64,000 bases of DNA, taken from contig OZ059900.1 of the NCBI GenBank assembly GCA_964057225.1, forward strand, positions 4,412,501 to 4,476,500, written 5' to 3'. This DNA is from Auanema rhodensis (Eukaryota > Nematoda > Chromadorea > Rhabditida > Rhabditidae). Both the position numbers and the translations under genes were made by a program. This document shows, piece after piece, positions 25,244 to 34,499 of the stretch (the stretch's first letter is position 1; each line of letters starts with the position of its first letter). The notes beneath the pieces are model-generated. The model had not been told where the DNA came from. It ran no database searches and worked only from the letters and a program-made list of their open reading frames with translations.

Positions 25244-25348
25244 AAAAAAATTTTTTTTTCCAACTTGTTTTCACGATACTCTCAAAACATTTTTTACACA
25301 TTTTTAAAGAGTTTAAACATTTGAATTGAGAAACAACATTTTTTTTAC

Positions 25349-25413
25349 TCGATTGATTCTGTCAGCGCTGTAGCTTTCGTCAAGGATTAAGCCATGCCAA
25401 CCGCTCACCGACC
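25349..25413 (+). pseudogene. 18S rRNA 5'-end fragment (short form)
   Basis: CGATTGATTCTGTCAGCGC is joined to the CGTCAAGGATTAAGCC form and ends CACCGACC, as at 662-722. Confidence 0.7.
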
Positions 25414-25434
25414 ACAAAAATTTTTTTTCACGTA

Positions 25435-25495
25435 CTTGATTGATTCTGTCAGCGCTGTATGCTCAAGTAAAAGATTAAGCCATGCATGTAGAAAG
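25435..25495 (+). pseudogene. 18S rRNA 5'-end fragment
   Basis: The 18S start runs through AGATTAAGCCATGCATG and then diverges into A/T-rich spacer. Confidence 0.78.
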
Positions 25496-25685
25496 TTGAA
25501 CTTTTTTAGCCAAACCGCCAACCCACCAAAAATTTTTTCTAGTCAAAAAATTATGGAAATTTTTGAAAAAATATGCAAATTTTTTTTTTCAAAACTATTT
25601 TTCAGAGTAGTCTTATTCTATTTTCTGACTCTTTTTACATATTTCACACTATATATGAAATATGTTTGGAAAAACTTCCCGATAT

Positions 25686-25733
25686 GGCTTAATCCTTGAG
25701 GGAAGCTACAGCGCTGACAGAATCAATCAAGTA
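25686..25733 (-). pseudogene. Inverted 18S rRNA 5'-end fragment
   Basis: The reverse complement reads TTGATTGATTCTGTCAGCGC ... GGATTAAGCC. It is the only copy of this scrap seen in minus orientation, so it forms an inverted pair with 25435-25495. Confidence 0.78.
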
Positions 25734-25979
25734 AAATTTGCCATTTTTATCAAAATTTTTGATTTTTTCAATAAAATTTCTCGGGTGACCATTTATATGC
25801 GCTTTTTTTTGAAAAATGGTTCCAATATTTCAATAAAGTATACTTTTTCTTACAAATAAAGTATACCTTTTCTTACAAATAAAGTATACCTTTTTTTTAA
25901 TAAGGTATCAATATTGCTAGCGCTATATACAATCAATAAAACGTTATTTGAAACAAGAATAAGGTATACTTTCAGGTAT

Positions 25980-26533
25980 AAAACAAAACATCCAATCAAA
26001 GGATAGTCTCAACAGATCGCAGTATATAAAGACTGCTCTACTGGATACAACACCTTGACCAGTTCTCAAGTCGTATACAAGAGATTTAGCGCCCTGACGT
26101 TGACCAGAGTTTTCTGGCTTTAACAACCATGAAAGATTCCCTTTCACGGATATGTTATATACTAGGGCATAAGCTCTCGTGTGAACACGAGATATAGTTG
26201 CCTTCCGACACCAAGAAGCAACGTTATCGTAACCATTATTAGGTAGGATTCTGATTTAGAGGCGTTCAGTCATAATCCTACTAATGGTAGCTTCGGACCA
26301 TTGGCCTTTCGACCAAGTCTATGAACCAAATGTTAGAACCACCTGTTCCTCTCGTACTGAGGTGGATTACTATTGCAACAATCAAGTCTACAGTAGGGTA
26401 AAACTAACCTGTCTTATCGAAAAAATGAAATTTTTGTATATTATTAATACCGTTGACGGTATTAATAAATACCTCTGACGGTAAGAGCCGACATCGAAGG
26501 ATCAAAAAGCAACGTCGCTATGGACGCTTGGCT

Positions 26534-26577
<44 letters not shown>

Positions 26578-26832
26578 ACCATAATGTCATTGACGAAAGT
26601 CATAAAATCACCAAGTGATAAAACTTAAAACTAAGAAAAAAGGACAGAGTCCTATTCTCCTACAATCGAATAAGTAAAGAATCGATGAAAGCGGTGGTAT
26701 TTCACTTGCGACCGAAGTCTCCCACCTATTCTACACCTCTCATGATTCTTCACAATGTCAAACTAGAGTCAAGCTCCACAGGGTGTTCTTTCCCCGCTAT
26801 ATTTGCCAAGCCCGTTCACTTGGCAGACGTTC
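25980..26832 (-). pseudogene. 28S rRNA 3' part, with peptidyl-transferase segment replaced
   Basis: On the minus strand this is the 3' end of 28S. It has the AGCGGGGAAAG block, the CTTGACTCTAGT block, the GCCGACATCGAAGG block (in reverse) and an intact sarcin-ricin core AGTACGAGAGGAAC (26344-26359). The gene would continue 5' at 34500. Between the blocks at 26414 and 26483, about 83 nt of near-universal sequence are missing and 68 unrelated nt are present. The 3' end of ~852 nt is otherwise well preserved. It cannot encode a working large-subunit RNA. Confidence 0.9.
26415..26482. other. Foreign AT-rich hairpin segment in 28S domain V
   Basis: It contains a perfect 13-bp inverted repeat, TTATTAATACCGT at 26441-26453 and its complement at 26456-26468, with a 2-nt loop. 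It sits where 28S genes carry the CAACGCTTGG / GTTCACCCACTAAT region. Confidence 0.8.
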
Positions 26833-27302
26833 CTAGCGGTAATTCCAGGAATTTTGAGCAGCTCGGAACCAGATTCCCTCGTGAACTCACCGCCACACCC
26901 TATTACCACCGGTATTACATGGACGGTCTTACCGTACATGTCTTGAAGCTCACCTGCGAGGAAGAGCCCTGGTGGATAAGGCATGGAGTGAGTATCAGGA
27001 AGGGTCGAGCTCACGGCATACTTTGACTTCTTCCGCTCAAGTGCTTCGTTGATTCTGGTGAACCAGACAACGGTTACCTCTATGATGAAAATTTTTCGCG
27101 ACGAGTCATCAAACACAACCAGATCCGGCCGATAGTGGGCGCGCTTCCTCCGCGTTACTATATATCGATCCCACCATAACCGTACTCCTGAGCCTACAAT
27201 CTCCTCAGGGACGGTCTTCGAATAAGGCGTGTATTGAAGCCCGTATAACTTTGAAACCATGAATAGTATAGTTCGAGCGACTGAGTTGTGTCTTGCCAGC
27301 AT
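26833..27302 (-). pseudogene. Element A restriction-like endonuclease domain (fourth frame), fused into 28S
   Basis: RPDLVVFDDSSRKIFIIEVT matches the PD-(x)n-E catalytic pattern of the RLE. It continues [14 protein letters not shown] and LKIPGI, aligning with element B. The open frame runs on into 28S sequence to 26769, but those last ~20 codons are rRNA, not element. The element's own C-terminus is missing. Confidence 0.75.
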
Positions 27303-27326
27303 TAATGTTGTCCGGTATTGAGGGCA

Positions 27327-27986
27327 TCAACTCATTATGTGCTCTTCAGTTTCCCGAGGAGCAGGACATAACCTACACGTGGATACATGTCGGTCATTCC
27401 GTAAGTTGACTAATTGCCCCTCTTGCATAGCAAAAATGTTGCGCAAGGTGGTCTTATTAACCAGACCCTTCGACGACCATAAGGACGAAGAAGGTACATC
27501 AATGTTTTCACCAAATCGAATTCTAGAGCTAACGGCCAAGGTTTCCCAGTTTGCTAGGCGTTCATTAATATCGGAGGTAGTTAGGACTTTAGCTATCGTA
27601 CGTGCTGCCCTCGTTGCAGACGTAATTTTCCTACCTCCTATTTCGGCAAACGGTGTTCCAAGGACATCAACTTTTCTTTCGAAAATGATGGGCAAGCACT
27701 CAAGGATGTTATTAAAGTCGCTTATTATAGTTCGTTTTCCGCGTCTAGAGGCCGCATCCAGAAGTTTGTATTCATAATCGAGATCTGGATGGAGAGATAA
27801 ATAACAATAACCATAAATGACAGCACTTTTCAACATCTCTTCAAGACTAGTCAATCCTAGACCCATTTGTCCTACGGGTAGATAGAGTCTGTCAACACTA
27901 CAATGCTTTTGTCGGACGCCCCAATCAACTAGAAGAGACCGAATTTTCGATCTTTCTCTCTCATTCTCTTTACCAGCGTCATCCAC
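27327..27986 (-). pseudogene. Element A thumb/linker and RLE zinc finger (third frame)
   Basis: It includes PVGQMGLGLTSLEE, the family's conserved G-x-G-L region after the RT. It ends with CRLCPAPRETEEH, the CCHC-like finger before the restriction-like endonuclease, and a stop immediately after. Confidence 0.75.
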
Positions 27987-28639
27987 CGCCCGCTGCCGAC
28001 AAAATTATTCATACAAAGGTACCGTAATTTCGGGACCAATGTGGTGTTGAACAGATGCACCATCTGTGCCATCGTAAGCTTGGAATCAAAGATTGATTTC
28101 GCCCCCTTTTCTATCGACTCAAAACACTTCGTCAAGGTGTTATCGGTTGACATTACTGCCAACTGTTCAATTCCCAGATATTTATATCCACAAGTGTTAA
28201 TGGGGAATTCCGACGTGTTACCAATATCGTCGTTATAGTGAGTCTCCGCACATTTGCTATCATTTAAAGTCATGTTAATATCTTCAGATACGCGACGAAC
28301 TAATTTAATCGAACGAGCCAGCTCAAATCGATCGGACGCATATATTTTAAGATCATCTACATAATATAGATGCGTATGGCGTCTTTCCAGATCGTTTGTA
28401 GGATACCTAGGGCTGTATCTGCTGGTTCTACTATTCAACATATGAGAGATAGGCGCCACTGCCAGGCAGAACAATAACGGCGATAGTGAGTCTCCTTGCG
28501 GGATCCCATTTCTCACACGTAAAGCTCTACTCTTTGCCGTTTTGCCACCTCTCATTTTGCACTTAAATCTAACTGATAATTTATTTAGGAAAGATTTATA
28601 CACCTCTTGGATGTTCTGACTTATTCCAGATGACTTCAT
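27929..28639 (-). pseudogene. Element A reverse transcriptase core (second frame)
   Basis: It carries GIPQGDSLSPLLFCLAVAP and the catalytic box YYVDDLKIYA, then the thumb with GYKYLGIEQ. It continues the frame that starts upstream of this segment at about 28760, not from a true start codon. It overlaps the next frame by ~58 nt at 27929-27986. Confidence 0.8.
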
Positions 28640-28698
28640 AACCCATAAGATATACTTATGTGAGATGCTATCAAAGGCTTTGCTGAAGTCTACCCATG

Positions 28699-30816
28699 CT
28701 ACCGAAAGACTTGCCCCGTTAGAATACTTAGCATCAGCTTGGATGTAGTTCCCCAGTTCCCCCTTCGTAGTGCCCTCTGTTCGCTGGGCATAAACCTTTC
28801 ATCGCTAATCTGACCTGCAAGACTCGCTGCTATTACACCTGTGAGAATCTTCAAAGAAGTGTTCAAACAAGCAATTGGGCGATAATCTGACTCGGAAGTT
28901 GGAACCGCTGTTTTTGGAACCATTACTATCCGGCCACTCACAAGCCAGTCGGGTAACTTTTCCTTCAAAGATAGTACCCGGAGGCACCATATTTTAAGGA
29001 ATTCACGTGCGATTGGCAGATTGCGCCACCAATAGCTGTGTACTCCATCAGGACCGGGGGCAGACCAAGGCTTCGCTTTCTTGATCACTGAGTTAAACCA
29101 TTTCTCGTACTGTTCACCTCCAATCGGCCCACCACGTCCTAAATCCTTCGGTCCAGCTTGCTTTGCCCAAGAGCGCAGATCACTAGATTTCCGGTTAAAG
29201 GAGCGAGGTTCACCAATCAGTTGAGCCCAGTATGATTGTAGTTTTTCAGGATCAGTCCCAATCACTGCAGTCATAGACTGTGGTCGTATATTGCCAGTGC
29301 GTCGTTGGTATTGTCTTTCTTTCTCTTCCGTCCGTATCCGTATTGCCTCATTGACCTCCCGGAGGCAATCTTTAAGACGCAACATCTCAGATTTTAGAGT
29401 TGCAGACCCTAGCTTAGAGAAATGTTTCAGCGTTCGGAGAATCTTAACTTGCCGCTTGGTGGGGTTGCGCCCATCATCTCTACGAGAGAGTTCCTGAGAG
29501 ATCCAGCTCAGCCTCTGGCGTAAACCATTAGCATCTGCCTTTTTCTTGCTCAGCCAAGCCTTAACGTTTTTAATCTCACTTTCATTGCGCTCGGTAGCTA
29601 GTTTTCCAAGACTTTGCGCAAGCGCGTGCATGGAGACAGTCAACGTTTTTATGAATTCACCGTGCTTACCACAATACTCTATAACCAACTTTTCACATAT
29701 CCCAGCTGAATCCTGTAATAGACGCCTCGGAAACCTACGAGGTGTCTCGGTGGAAAAGTTGCGTTTTGGATTAGATAAAATCCTCCAAAACTCCTTAACG
29801 ATTCTTTCATTATCATTTGTGTCCTCGGCAGGCTCAGCTCTTACTCCTGCCTCCACAATGTTAGATATATCCTCCGTTGCATGCAACTCGGGAACCGGCG
29901 TCAAGGGAATGTCAGTAGCATCCTGAACAGTTTTCTGAACATTCTGCCTCGTTCCTCCGCCAGTCTTGAGTGTCGCGTAACGCGATTTCAAAGCCATTAA
30001 AGTTCGGGTACTCTTAGCTCGAGGCCTGAAGTTGCTCTCGACTAATTTCCACTCTACTTTATTTCCAATACTATGCTGCTGACACAAGGCCAGTAGTAAA
30101 CGCTCGTCTTCCATTACCCAGCGTTTATTTGGGTTTCCGCCCCTATTTACCATGTCCGAAACACGGCTTTTGAAACCTCCATCAAGGCGGCTTTTACTAA
30201 CCGGGTGTGTGGTTTCAGGTGATTGAATCACCCTCGTCTCACAAACCCCAGTAGATTTTTGTCCTAGCGTGAGTGGCTCTCTTGTTTCATCGCTACTCGT
30301 AACAGTGGTCAACTCCACTGATACCCTACGGCTCACTCCCTCAAAGCGGACACTTCGAGGACCCTTGCACCTTTTTATGCCGCGTTCCGAACGGATCGGG
30401 CTAGTTCCGTCGGCCGCCCTGTGAAAACCGGAATCAACTGCCCCTCGGGCAGAAGACCCCGGCCGATTAACGCGTTTCACAGTTTTCGACATTTCAGGAT
30501 TTGTGGGAGACTCAGAATTTAACGAGGTCAACGGAGAGTGTTCCCGACTTTCTGAAGGCACCATAAGTAAATTTGAGAGCAGTTTGTGCGATCCTTTCAC
30601 TTTTATTTGGTTTTTATAGTATGGATCAGAACCATGTTCTTCCCTATAATCACACCCACACTCACAAACCAGCAACCTGATTAACGAGTGTGTACTGGGG
30701 TACCAACTACCTCTAGCGAGGATGACGGGGTTTTTTACGAAAGCCCTTGCTCTCCATGTGATAACACTCGCTCGCCAGGGAGGGAGGCCATCGGAGGGTA
30801 GGTTTGCCAGGCCCAT
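28699..30816 (-). CDS. Element A N-terminal ORF: Myb-like domain and first RT motifs (frame broken at 3' end)
   Basis: About 705 codons from ATG 30816; an in-frame stop lies just upstream, so the GTG at 30819 is not needed as a start. The Myb-like domain is at about 231-287 and the Lys/Arg-rich linker at about 380-510. RT fingers begin near 585 with APGPDGVHSYWW and DYRPIACL. The frame then shifts at about 28750: the next RT motif (VDFSKAFDSISH, first catalytic Asp) reads in a different frame around 28640-28720. RNA-binding and template-primed reverse transcription are the expected roles in the family. Confidence 0.75.
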   Translation of the reverse strand: MGLANLPSDGLPPWRASVITWRARAFVKNPVILARGSWYPSTHSLIRLLVCECGCDYREEHGSDPYYKNQIKVKGSHKLLSNLLMVPSESREHSPLTSLNSESPTNPEMSKTVKRVNRPGSSARGAVDSGFHRAADGTSPIRSERGIKRCKGPRSVRFEGVSRRVSVELTTVTSSDETREPLTLGQKSTGVCETRVIQSPETTHPVSKSRLDGGFKSRVSDMVNRGGNPNKRWVMEDERLLLALCQQHSIGNKVEWKLVESNFRPRAKSTRTLMALKSRYATLKTGGGTRQNVQKTVQDATDIPLTPVPELHATEDISNIVEAGVRAEPAEDTNDNERIVKEFWRILSNPKRNFSTETPRRFPRRLLQDSAGICEKLVIEYCGKHGEFIKTLTVSMHALAQSLGKLATERNESEIKNVKAWLSKKKADANGLRQRLSWISQELSRRDDGRNPTKRQVKILRTLKHFSKLGSATLKSEMLRLKDCLREVNEAIRIRTEEKERQYQRRTGNIRPQSMTAVIGTDPEKLQSYWAQLIGEPRSFNRKSSDLRSWAKQAGPKDLGRGGPIGGEQYEKWFNSVIKKAKPWSAPGPDGVHSYWWRNLPIAREFLKIWCLRVLSLKEKLPDWLVSGRIVMVPKTAVPTSESDYRPIACLNTSLKILTGVIAASLAGQISDERFMPSEQRALRRGNWGTTSKLMLSILTGQVFR

Positions 30817-30914
30817 CACTTTTCACATGTTTAATCGGTGATGATATGTTCGATGATCTCTGCCTTAGTCTGGAACTGTTCGGCTTCATCGTTCATCTAG
30901 TGGCATAGTAGTGC
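30817..30914 (-). other. Spacer between the two retroelements
   Basis: These ~98 nt follow the stop of element B (30915-30917) and precede the first ATG of element A. They are probably a short 3' UTR of B and/or the leader of A. No 28S sequence was recognised in it, so the elements are joined directly head-to-tail. Confidence 0.55.
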
Positions 30915-31130
30915 TCAATTTTCTCGGTTTCCCAAGTGATTGAGTAGTATCCTGCTCGTCCCTAGGACAACTTTGCGTTGTACCAGTTCAAGAACTGATT
31001 CGACGTTGTCTGAAATGCCCGGTATCTTTCGCAGCATGCCACGTAAGTTAGCCGTGCATTTCCCTTGCGTGCCAACAATGACAGGTAAACATTCTACAGG
31101 CTGGTAGCAATGTTGTTGCCTTGAAAATAC

Positions 31131-31616
31131 TCAGTTATGGGTGTGTCCTCTGGGAGGTTCCCATTCACCGTGTACTTCAGAATTTTGCGACGTGATCCGG
31201 GTGAACCACGGTACAGATACTTCGACTATGAATGTCTCACGGCTCTCTTTATCAATAAACACAATGTCCGGTTTATTGTGCCTCACCTGATCAAGGACAT
31301 GAATAGGTGAGTTGTAATACAGTAAGTATTTCTCATGCTCTGCAGAATGGCTATCAAAACGCTTTTTCGGCTTGTCAAAACCGCAAAAGGCTATTATCAA
31401 TTCATATATATACCGGGCTATTTCATCGTGTCGTTCGATCATTAGAGTTGGCCTCCAGTGAGAACATCCAGACACTATATGTTCCTCAGTGTCCTTGAAT
31501 CTTCTGCATAGTCTGCAGGCTGTGTCAGTTGCCCCCAAGTTCCTGATACTGCCTTTGGTGTATAGAGTCTGTTCTTGGGCACCAAGTGCCATTCGAAAGG
31601 CCCTATTGCCGACCAT
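31131..31616 (-). pseudogene. Element B RLE domain
   Basis: It carries the zinc finger CRLCRRFKDTEEHIVSGC-x-H and then the endonuclease core KPDIVFIDKESRETFIVEVS. The frame is lost near 31150 and resumes one frame over to encode the C-terminal ~63 residues ending at 30915. Confidence 0.8.
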
Positions 31617-31643
31617 GCCTTTTTTGATCCATAAAAATGAATC

Positions 31644-32987
31644 TTAATGTACGCCAGTGGAACCTGATGTACTCTCAATTTCTTGAGTTTTAATACGAGA
31701 GGCTACTCCTCGCTTTAACCATTCAGCTAACTGCGCGGTATCTCTTTTCTGGTTAATGATGTTAATCATTTTCCTGCTACCTGCCGTAGGGCAGGTGAAT
31801 TCAGCTCCAGCAAAGGAAATACTTTGGTTCGTACGGATTGCTTCCAATCCATATTTCCCCAGAACTTTGGCAAAATCAGCATTGATACTTTTCTTGCCTC
31901 TATTCTTCAGTGATTCCCCCATGTCAAAACTGAGTTTGAGCTCATCTTTTATTGCGATGTAACACCACGTTTGGATGATTGAGTCTTCCAGAGCATGCTC
32001 TAGTTTCTTCAAGCCCATGCCTCCGTCACTCCGAGGGCAGTATATGCGCGCGGTACAACTATTTGTTTCGCGGATCCGATTTTTCCATAATTTCTTGACC
32101 GTCTCAGTATCAAGTTTCTTGGCTTGTGACATATGACTAGCAAGTTTCCCCATCATCATAATGCCGCAACTACCTAAGAATCTTACCTTGGGTACAATGG
32201 TTTGGTTAAAACCATCTACCTTTTGCCTGATGGTCAGTTTGCTCTTGAAGAGTCGTTCAACTTTCGAGAGACATTCTAGCCGCACCCTTTCCCATAGGGC
32301 TGCTGAATCAATGAGACCCGTCTGCTCAATGCCCAAGTACTTGTATACTTGATCACCTACGAGTTCTGGAATCTCTCTGATTTTCTCGTGCTCACTGGGT
32401 GAGCAGTTTATGTACTTTACAGCACATTTCTTCGCGTTCATAGCAAGTCCTAGCGCAGCGGATAAACTTTCCAGTTCTTCTGCGACTTTGCACACTCGGT
32501 TAGGAGTGGTAGTGTACATCTTAAGATCATCCATATAGAACAGGTGTCCTATTTGAATTACTTTAGGTAGTGCGCCTTTGGCCTTCTGTCCAATTCCTTG
32601 GGTTTTATACGCCTCTATATTGTTGTCCATCCAATTGCTTAGTGGTGCAATGGTCAGACAGAACAATAAAGGTGATAGGGTGTCACCTTGCATTATGCCG
32701 GTGCTAACCTTAAGAGGTTTGCTCGTTTCGATTATCTTACCACACCGCATGGTGTAGGTAAGGCTGTTCATGCTCATCAGAGCCTTGATCACACCCACCA
32801 CTTTGGGGGATATATTCCATTTGGCTAGTGCCCAACGGATTGCACCTTGGTTAAGGGAATCGTACGCTTTACGCATGTCAACCCAGAGCATGCTTAAAGG
32901 TTTGCCGTGGGCAAGTGCGTCTTTGACGATGCATTGGTCTAGAGTGTGTGCATGAGTGCATCCTCTTATACCTTTTCGCATTGCCAA
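31644..32987 (-). pseudogene. Element B reverse transcriptase (longest frame)
   Basis: These 447 codons cover the RT palm and thumb: VDMRKAYDSL (first catalytic Asp), MQGDTLSPLLFC and YMDDLKMYT (second and third catalytic Asp). The conserved SDGGMGLKKLE region and a long linker follow. All three catalytic aspartates are present. Frames on both sides are shifted (32878-33315 upstream, 31131-31616 downstream), so no full protein can be made. Confidence 0.82.
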
Positions 32988-33759
32988 CTGTTTTGGGGAG
33001 GTTATCCCCTATATCACGGTTCATGATGTTAGTCAGTGATCCGGTCAACAATTTGTAACAGGTGTTCAAGCATGCTATCGGCCTGTAATTGTTGGGGTCG
33101 GTGCTTTCCCCTCCCTTGAATAGGAGGACTACTCGCCCCTTACACATCCAAATAGGGATGATATGCGGCTCCTTGTAGGCTGCTTCATAGTACCTAAGTA
33201 GGGCTTGGTTTGCCTCGCGGACGAGCTTCCACCAACCTGCTTGGATACCGTCAGGCCCAGCTGCTTTCCAGGGAGCGGTTTTCCTTAAGACTTTTTGCCA
33301 CGCTATACTTCTCAAGAAGTGGTGAAAGTTTCTTGAACCATGCCCTTCTGTAATATTGCCCGGAGTTCCTCCTTTTAAGCTCTCTGTTGAGTAGACTTAT
33401 GTCTTGCAACACAGTTTTCCTCCTCAGAACTAGCTTGTCCAGGAAGTTCTCTCTAGTAACCTTTCGGTGTTGCTCGCAAAGTACGCTGGCAATAGTGTAC
33501 AGTGCTGAATTTAACCTTCTGACGAGGGTTTTCGGATCTCTGATGTCTGCAGTCATCTTTGAGATCGCTTTATTTGCTAGTCTTATGTCGTCGTCGCTCA
33601 ACTTCCACCAAGGCTTCGGTAGAGGCTTCCTATCCATGTGTCGGATATTGACTTCGAACAAGTCTAGAAATCCTTTCCAGATGTTTCCCTCAATCCAATC
33701 GTGACCACGGTTGTTTCTGAGTTCATCATCTGAGTTGTTCGGAATTCTCGTGAAGTTTT
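32878..33759 (-). pseudogene. Element B N-terminal linker and RT fingers (two overlapping frames)
   Basis: The upstream frame (33251-33759) encodes IRHMDRKPLPKPWWKLSDDD and a basic helical linker. The downstream frame (32878-33315) encodes WKAAGPDGIQAGWWK, FKGGESTDPNNYRPIACLN. They overlap at 33251-33315, which marks the frameshift. Confidence 0.75.
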
Positions 33760-34179
33760 CACATCAAAATGCAAGGTTGGTTTGTTTCAGGCATCTTGCA
33801 AAACCTTCGGTTAAATGAGAGATTTGCAGGGTGCAAAATGTAATAACCGAAGCGGCGAGCGCTGTCGCCAGGCACTGACAGGGCTCGCCGCTTCGGTTAT
33901 TACATTTTGCACCCTGCAAATCTCTCATTTAACCGAAGGTCAAGCCCAAGTTAGGAGAGTGGGTGCAGTCCGGTTTTCCTACGAGCAGGAATTCCAGACC
34001 CTAGATCTCTAGGTATGTCCATTGCGGTTTTTGGATTTTAGTTGATTGAGAGTTTAATGGGGAAGAGAGAGGAAGGAAAAAGGAAAGGAAGGAAAAAAAA
34101 GAAAGAAAGGGAAGAAAATGCAAAAACCGATAAAACTCAAGGCAAGCCTTGAGAACCTTAGGTTTTTATGAAGATGCCG
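33760..34179 (-). repeat. R4-type leader, copy 2, with long palindrome
   Basis: It is homologous to 1014-1379 and 39101-39466. It lies directly 5' of element B on the minus strand. It has the same polypyrimidine run (about 34050-34130) and the GATCTCTAGG motif, but gains a second, inverted copy of the hairpin arm. Confidence 0.75.
33804..33939. repeat. Perfect 57-bp inverted repeat with 22-nt spacer
   Basis: The arms at 33804-33860 and 33883-33939 are exact reverse complements. The spacer itself contains CTGTC/GACAG, so the stem can extend. Each arm also carries CTTCGGTTA ... TAACCGAAG, an internal inverted repeat, so alternative cruciform foldings exist. The other two leader copies have one arm only. 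Confidence 0.97.
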
Positions 34180-34180
34180 C

Positions 34181-34387
34181 CTACTCGGCGGGCTTTGTCT
34201 TGGCGGCCTCAAGGGCCTTCTCCAGCTGGGCGATCTTGGCATCCTTGGAGGCTTCCGCCTGCAAGTCTGCCAGGAGCTTCTCCAGGCCCTTCACGTTGAG
34301 GAAGGCTTTGCCTCCCTTAAAGTCAATTAGGCGGAGTACCCTGAGAGCTGGTACTCTCACCTTACCCTCTTTAGCCTTGGCCATCAC
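34181..34387 (-). CDS. 68-codon GC-rich ORF, Lys/Ala/Glu-rich, unrecognised
   Basis: It starts at ATG 34387 and ends at TAG 34181-34183. The product begins MAKAKEGKVRVPALRVLRL, then has GGKAFLNVKGLEKLL and an Ala/Lys/Glu-rich, coiled-coil-like tail ending KTKPAE. Base composition is markedly GC-richer than every neighbour, and third codon positions are mostly G or C, which supports real coding history. It lies between the tRNA-like sequence and the R4 leader, inside the 28S interruption. I do not recognise the family. It could be a small first ORF of the retroelement or captured foreign DNA; nothing here decides. Confidence 0.45.
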   Translation of the reverse strand: MMAKAKEGKVRVPALRVLRLIDFKGGKAFLNVKGLEKLLADLQAEASKDAKIAQLEKALEAAKTKPAE

Positions 34388-34425
34388 TGACTGAAAGATT
34401 GGAGGGTTATTGCAGTCTTGGCGCC
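34388..34425. other. Short gap between small ORF and tRNA-like sequence
   Basis: 38 nt, no feature recognised; no ribosome-binding-like site upstream of the 34387 ATG. Confidence 0.5.
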
Positions 34426-34499
34426 AGCCGGGATCGAACCAGTAAGTGTAAGTAGCCTCGGATTTGTAGTCCTGGTGTTACACCACTTGGCCATCCCGG

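Larger units (their letters stand above)
25244..25979. other. A/T-rich spacer with scattered 18S scraps and a microsatellite
   Basis: It resembles the spacer of the cassettes at 31-880 and 38214-38890 and holds three further 18S 5'-end scraps, listed separately. At 25836-25905 there are about three copies of a ~23-bp unit containing AAAGTATACCTTTTCTTAC. No protein gene is supported; the open frames at 25394-25859 are in scraps and low-complexity DNA. Confidence 0.6.
26833..30816 (-). mobile_element. R4/Dong-type non-LTR retrotransposon A, 3'-truncated, frameshifted
   Basis: It is a site-specific retroelement of the restriction-like-endonuclease (RLE) group in the 28S gene. The ORF is broken into four frames (30816-28699; about 28760-27929; 27986-27327; 27302-26833). 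In order it has an N-terminal Cys/His stretch (CECGCDYREEH), a Myb-like DNA-binding domain at about residues 231-287 (KRWVMEDERLLLALC ... LKSRYATL), and RT from about residue 580 with motifs APGPDGVHSYWW, SDYRPIACLNTSLK, WVDFSKAFDSI, GIPQGDSLSPLLFC and YYVDDLKIYA. The RLE zinc finger CRLCPAPRETEEH and endonuclease motif RPDLVVF ... FIIEVTV follow. The last ~30 residues seen in element B are missing where 28S resumes. It has the usual family architecture but is non-autonomous now. Confidence 0.88.
30915..33759 (-). mobile_element. R4/Dong-type non-LTR retrotransposon B, frameshifted, N-terminus lost
   Basis: This is a second element of the same group but clearly a different subfamily. Frames used: 33759-33251, 33315-32878, 32987-31644, 31616-31131, and about 31095-30915. 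RT motifs are AAGPDGIQAGWW, NNYRPIACLNTCYKLLTG, MLWVDMRKAYDSLNQ, GIMQGDTLSPLLFC and FYMDDLKMYT, followed by YKYLGIEQ. The RLE has CRLCRRFKDTEEH and KPDIVFI ... TFIVEVSVPW. The final frame encodes LPVIVGTQGKC ... LRKIPGISDNVES and ends at 30915. No Myb or zinc-finger N-terminus was found. The open frame begins at the junction with the leader at 33760, suggesting an internal deletion. Confidence 0.87.

Noticed and set aside
26685-27026. 113-codon plus-strand ORF across the 28S/element junction
   Set aside because: It runs through rRNA and antisense RLE sequence; chance open frame.
27337-34012. Plus-strand ORFs over the retroelements
   Set aside because: Shadows of the minus-strand RT and RLE frames.
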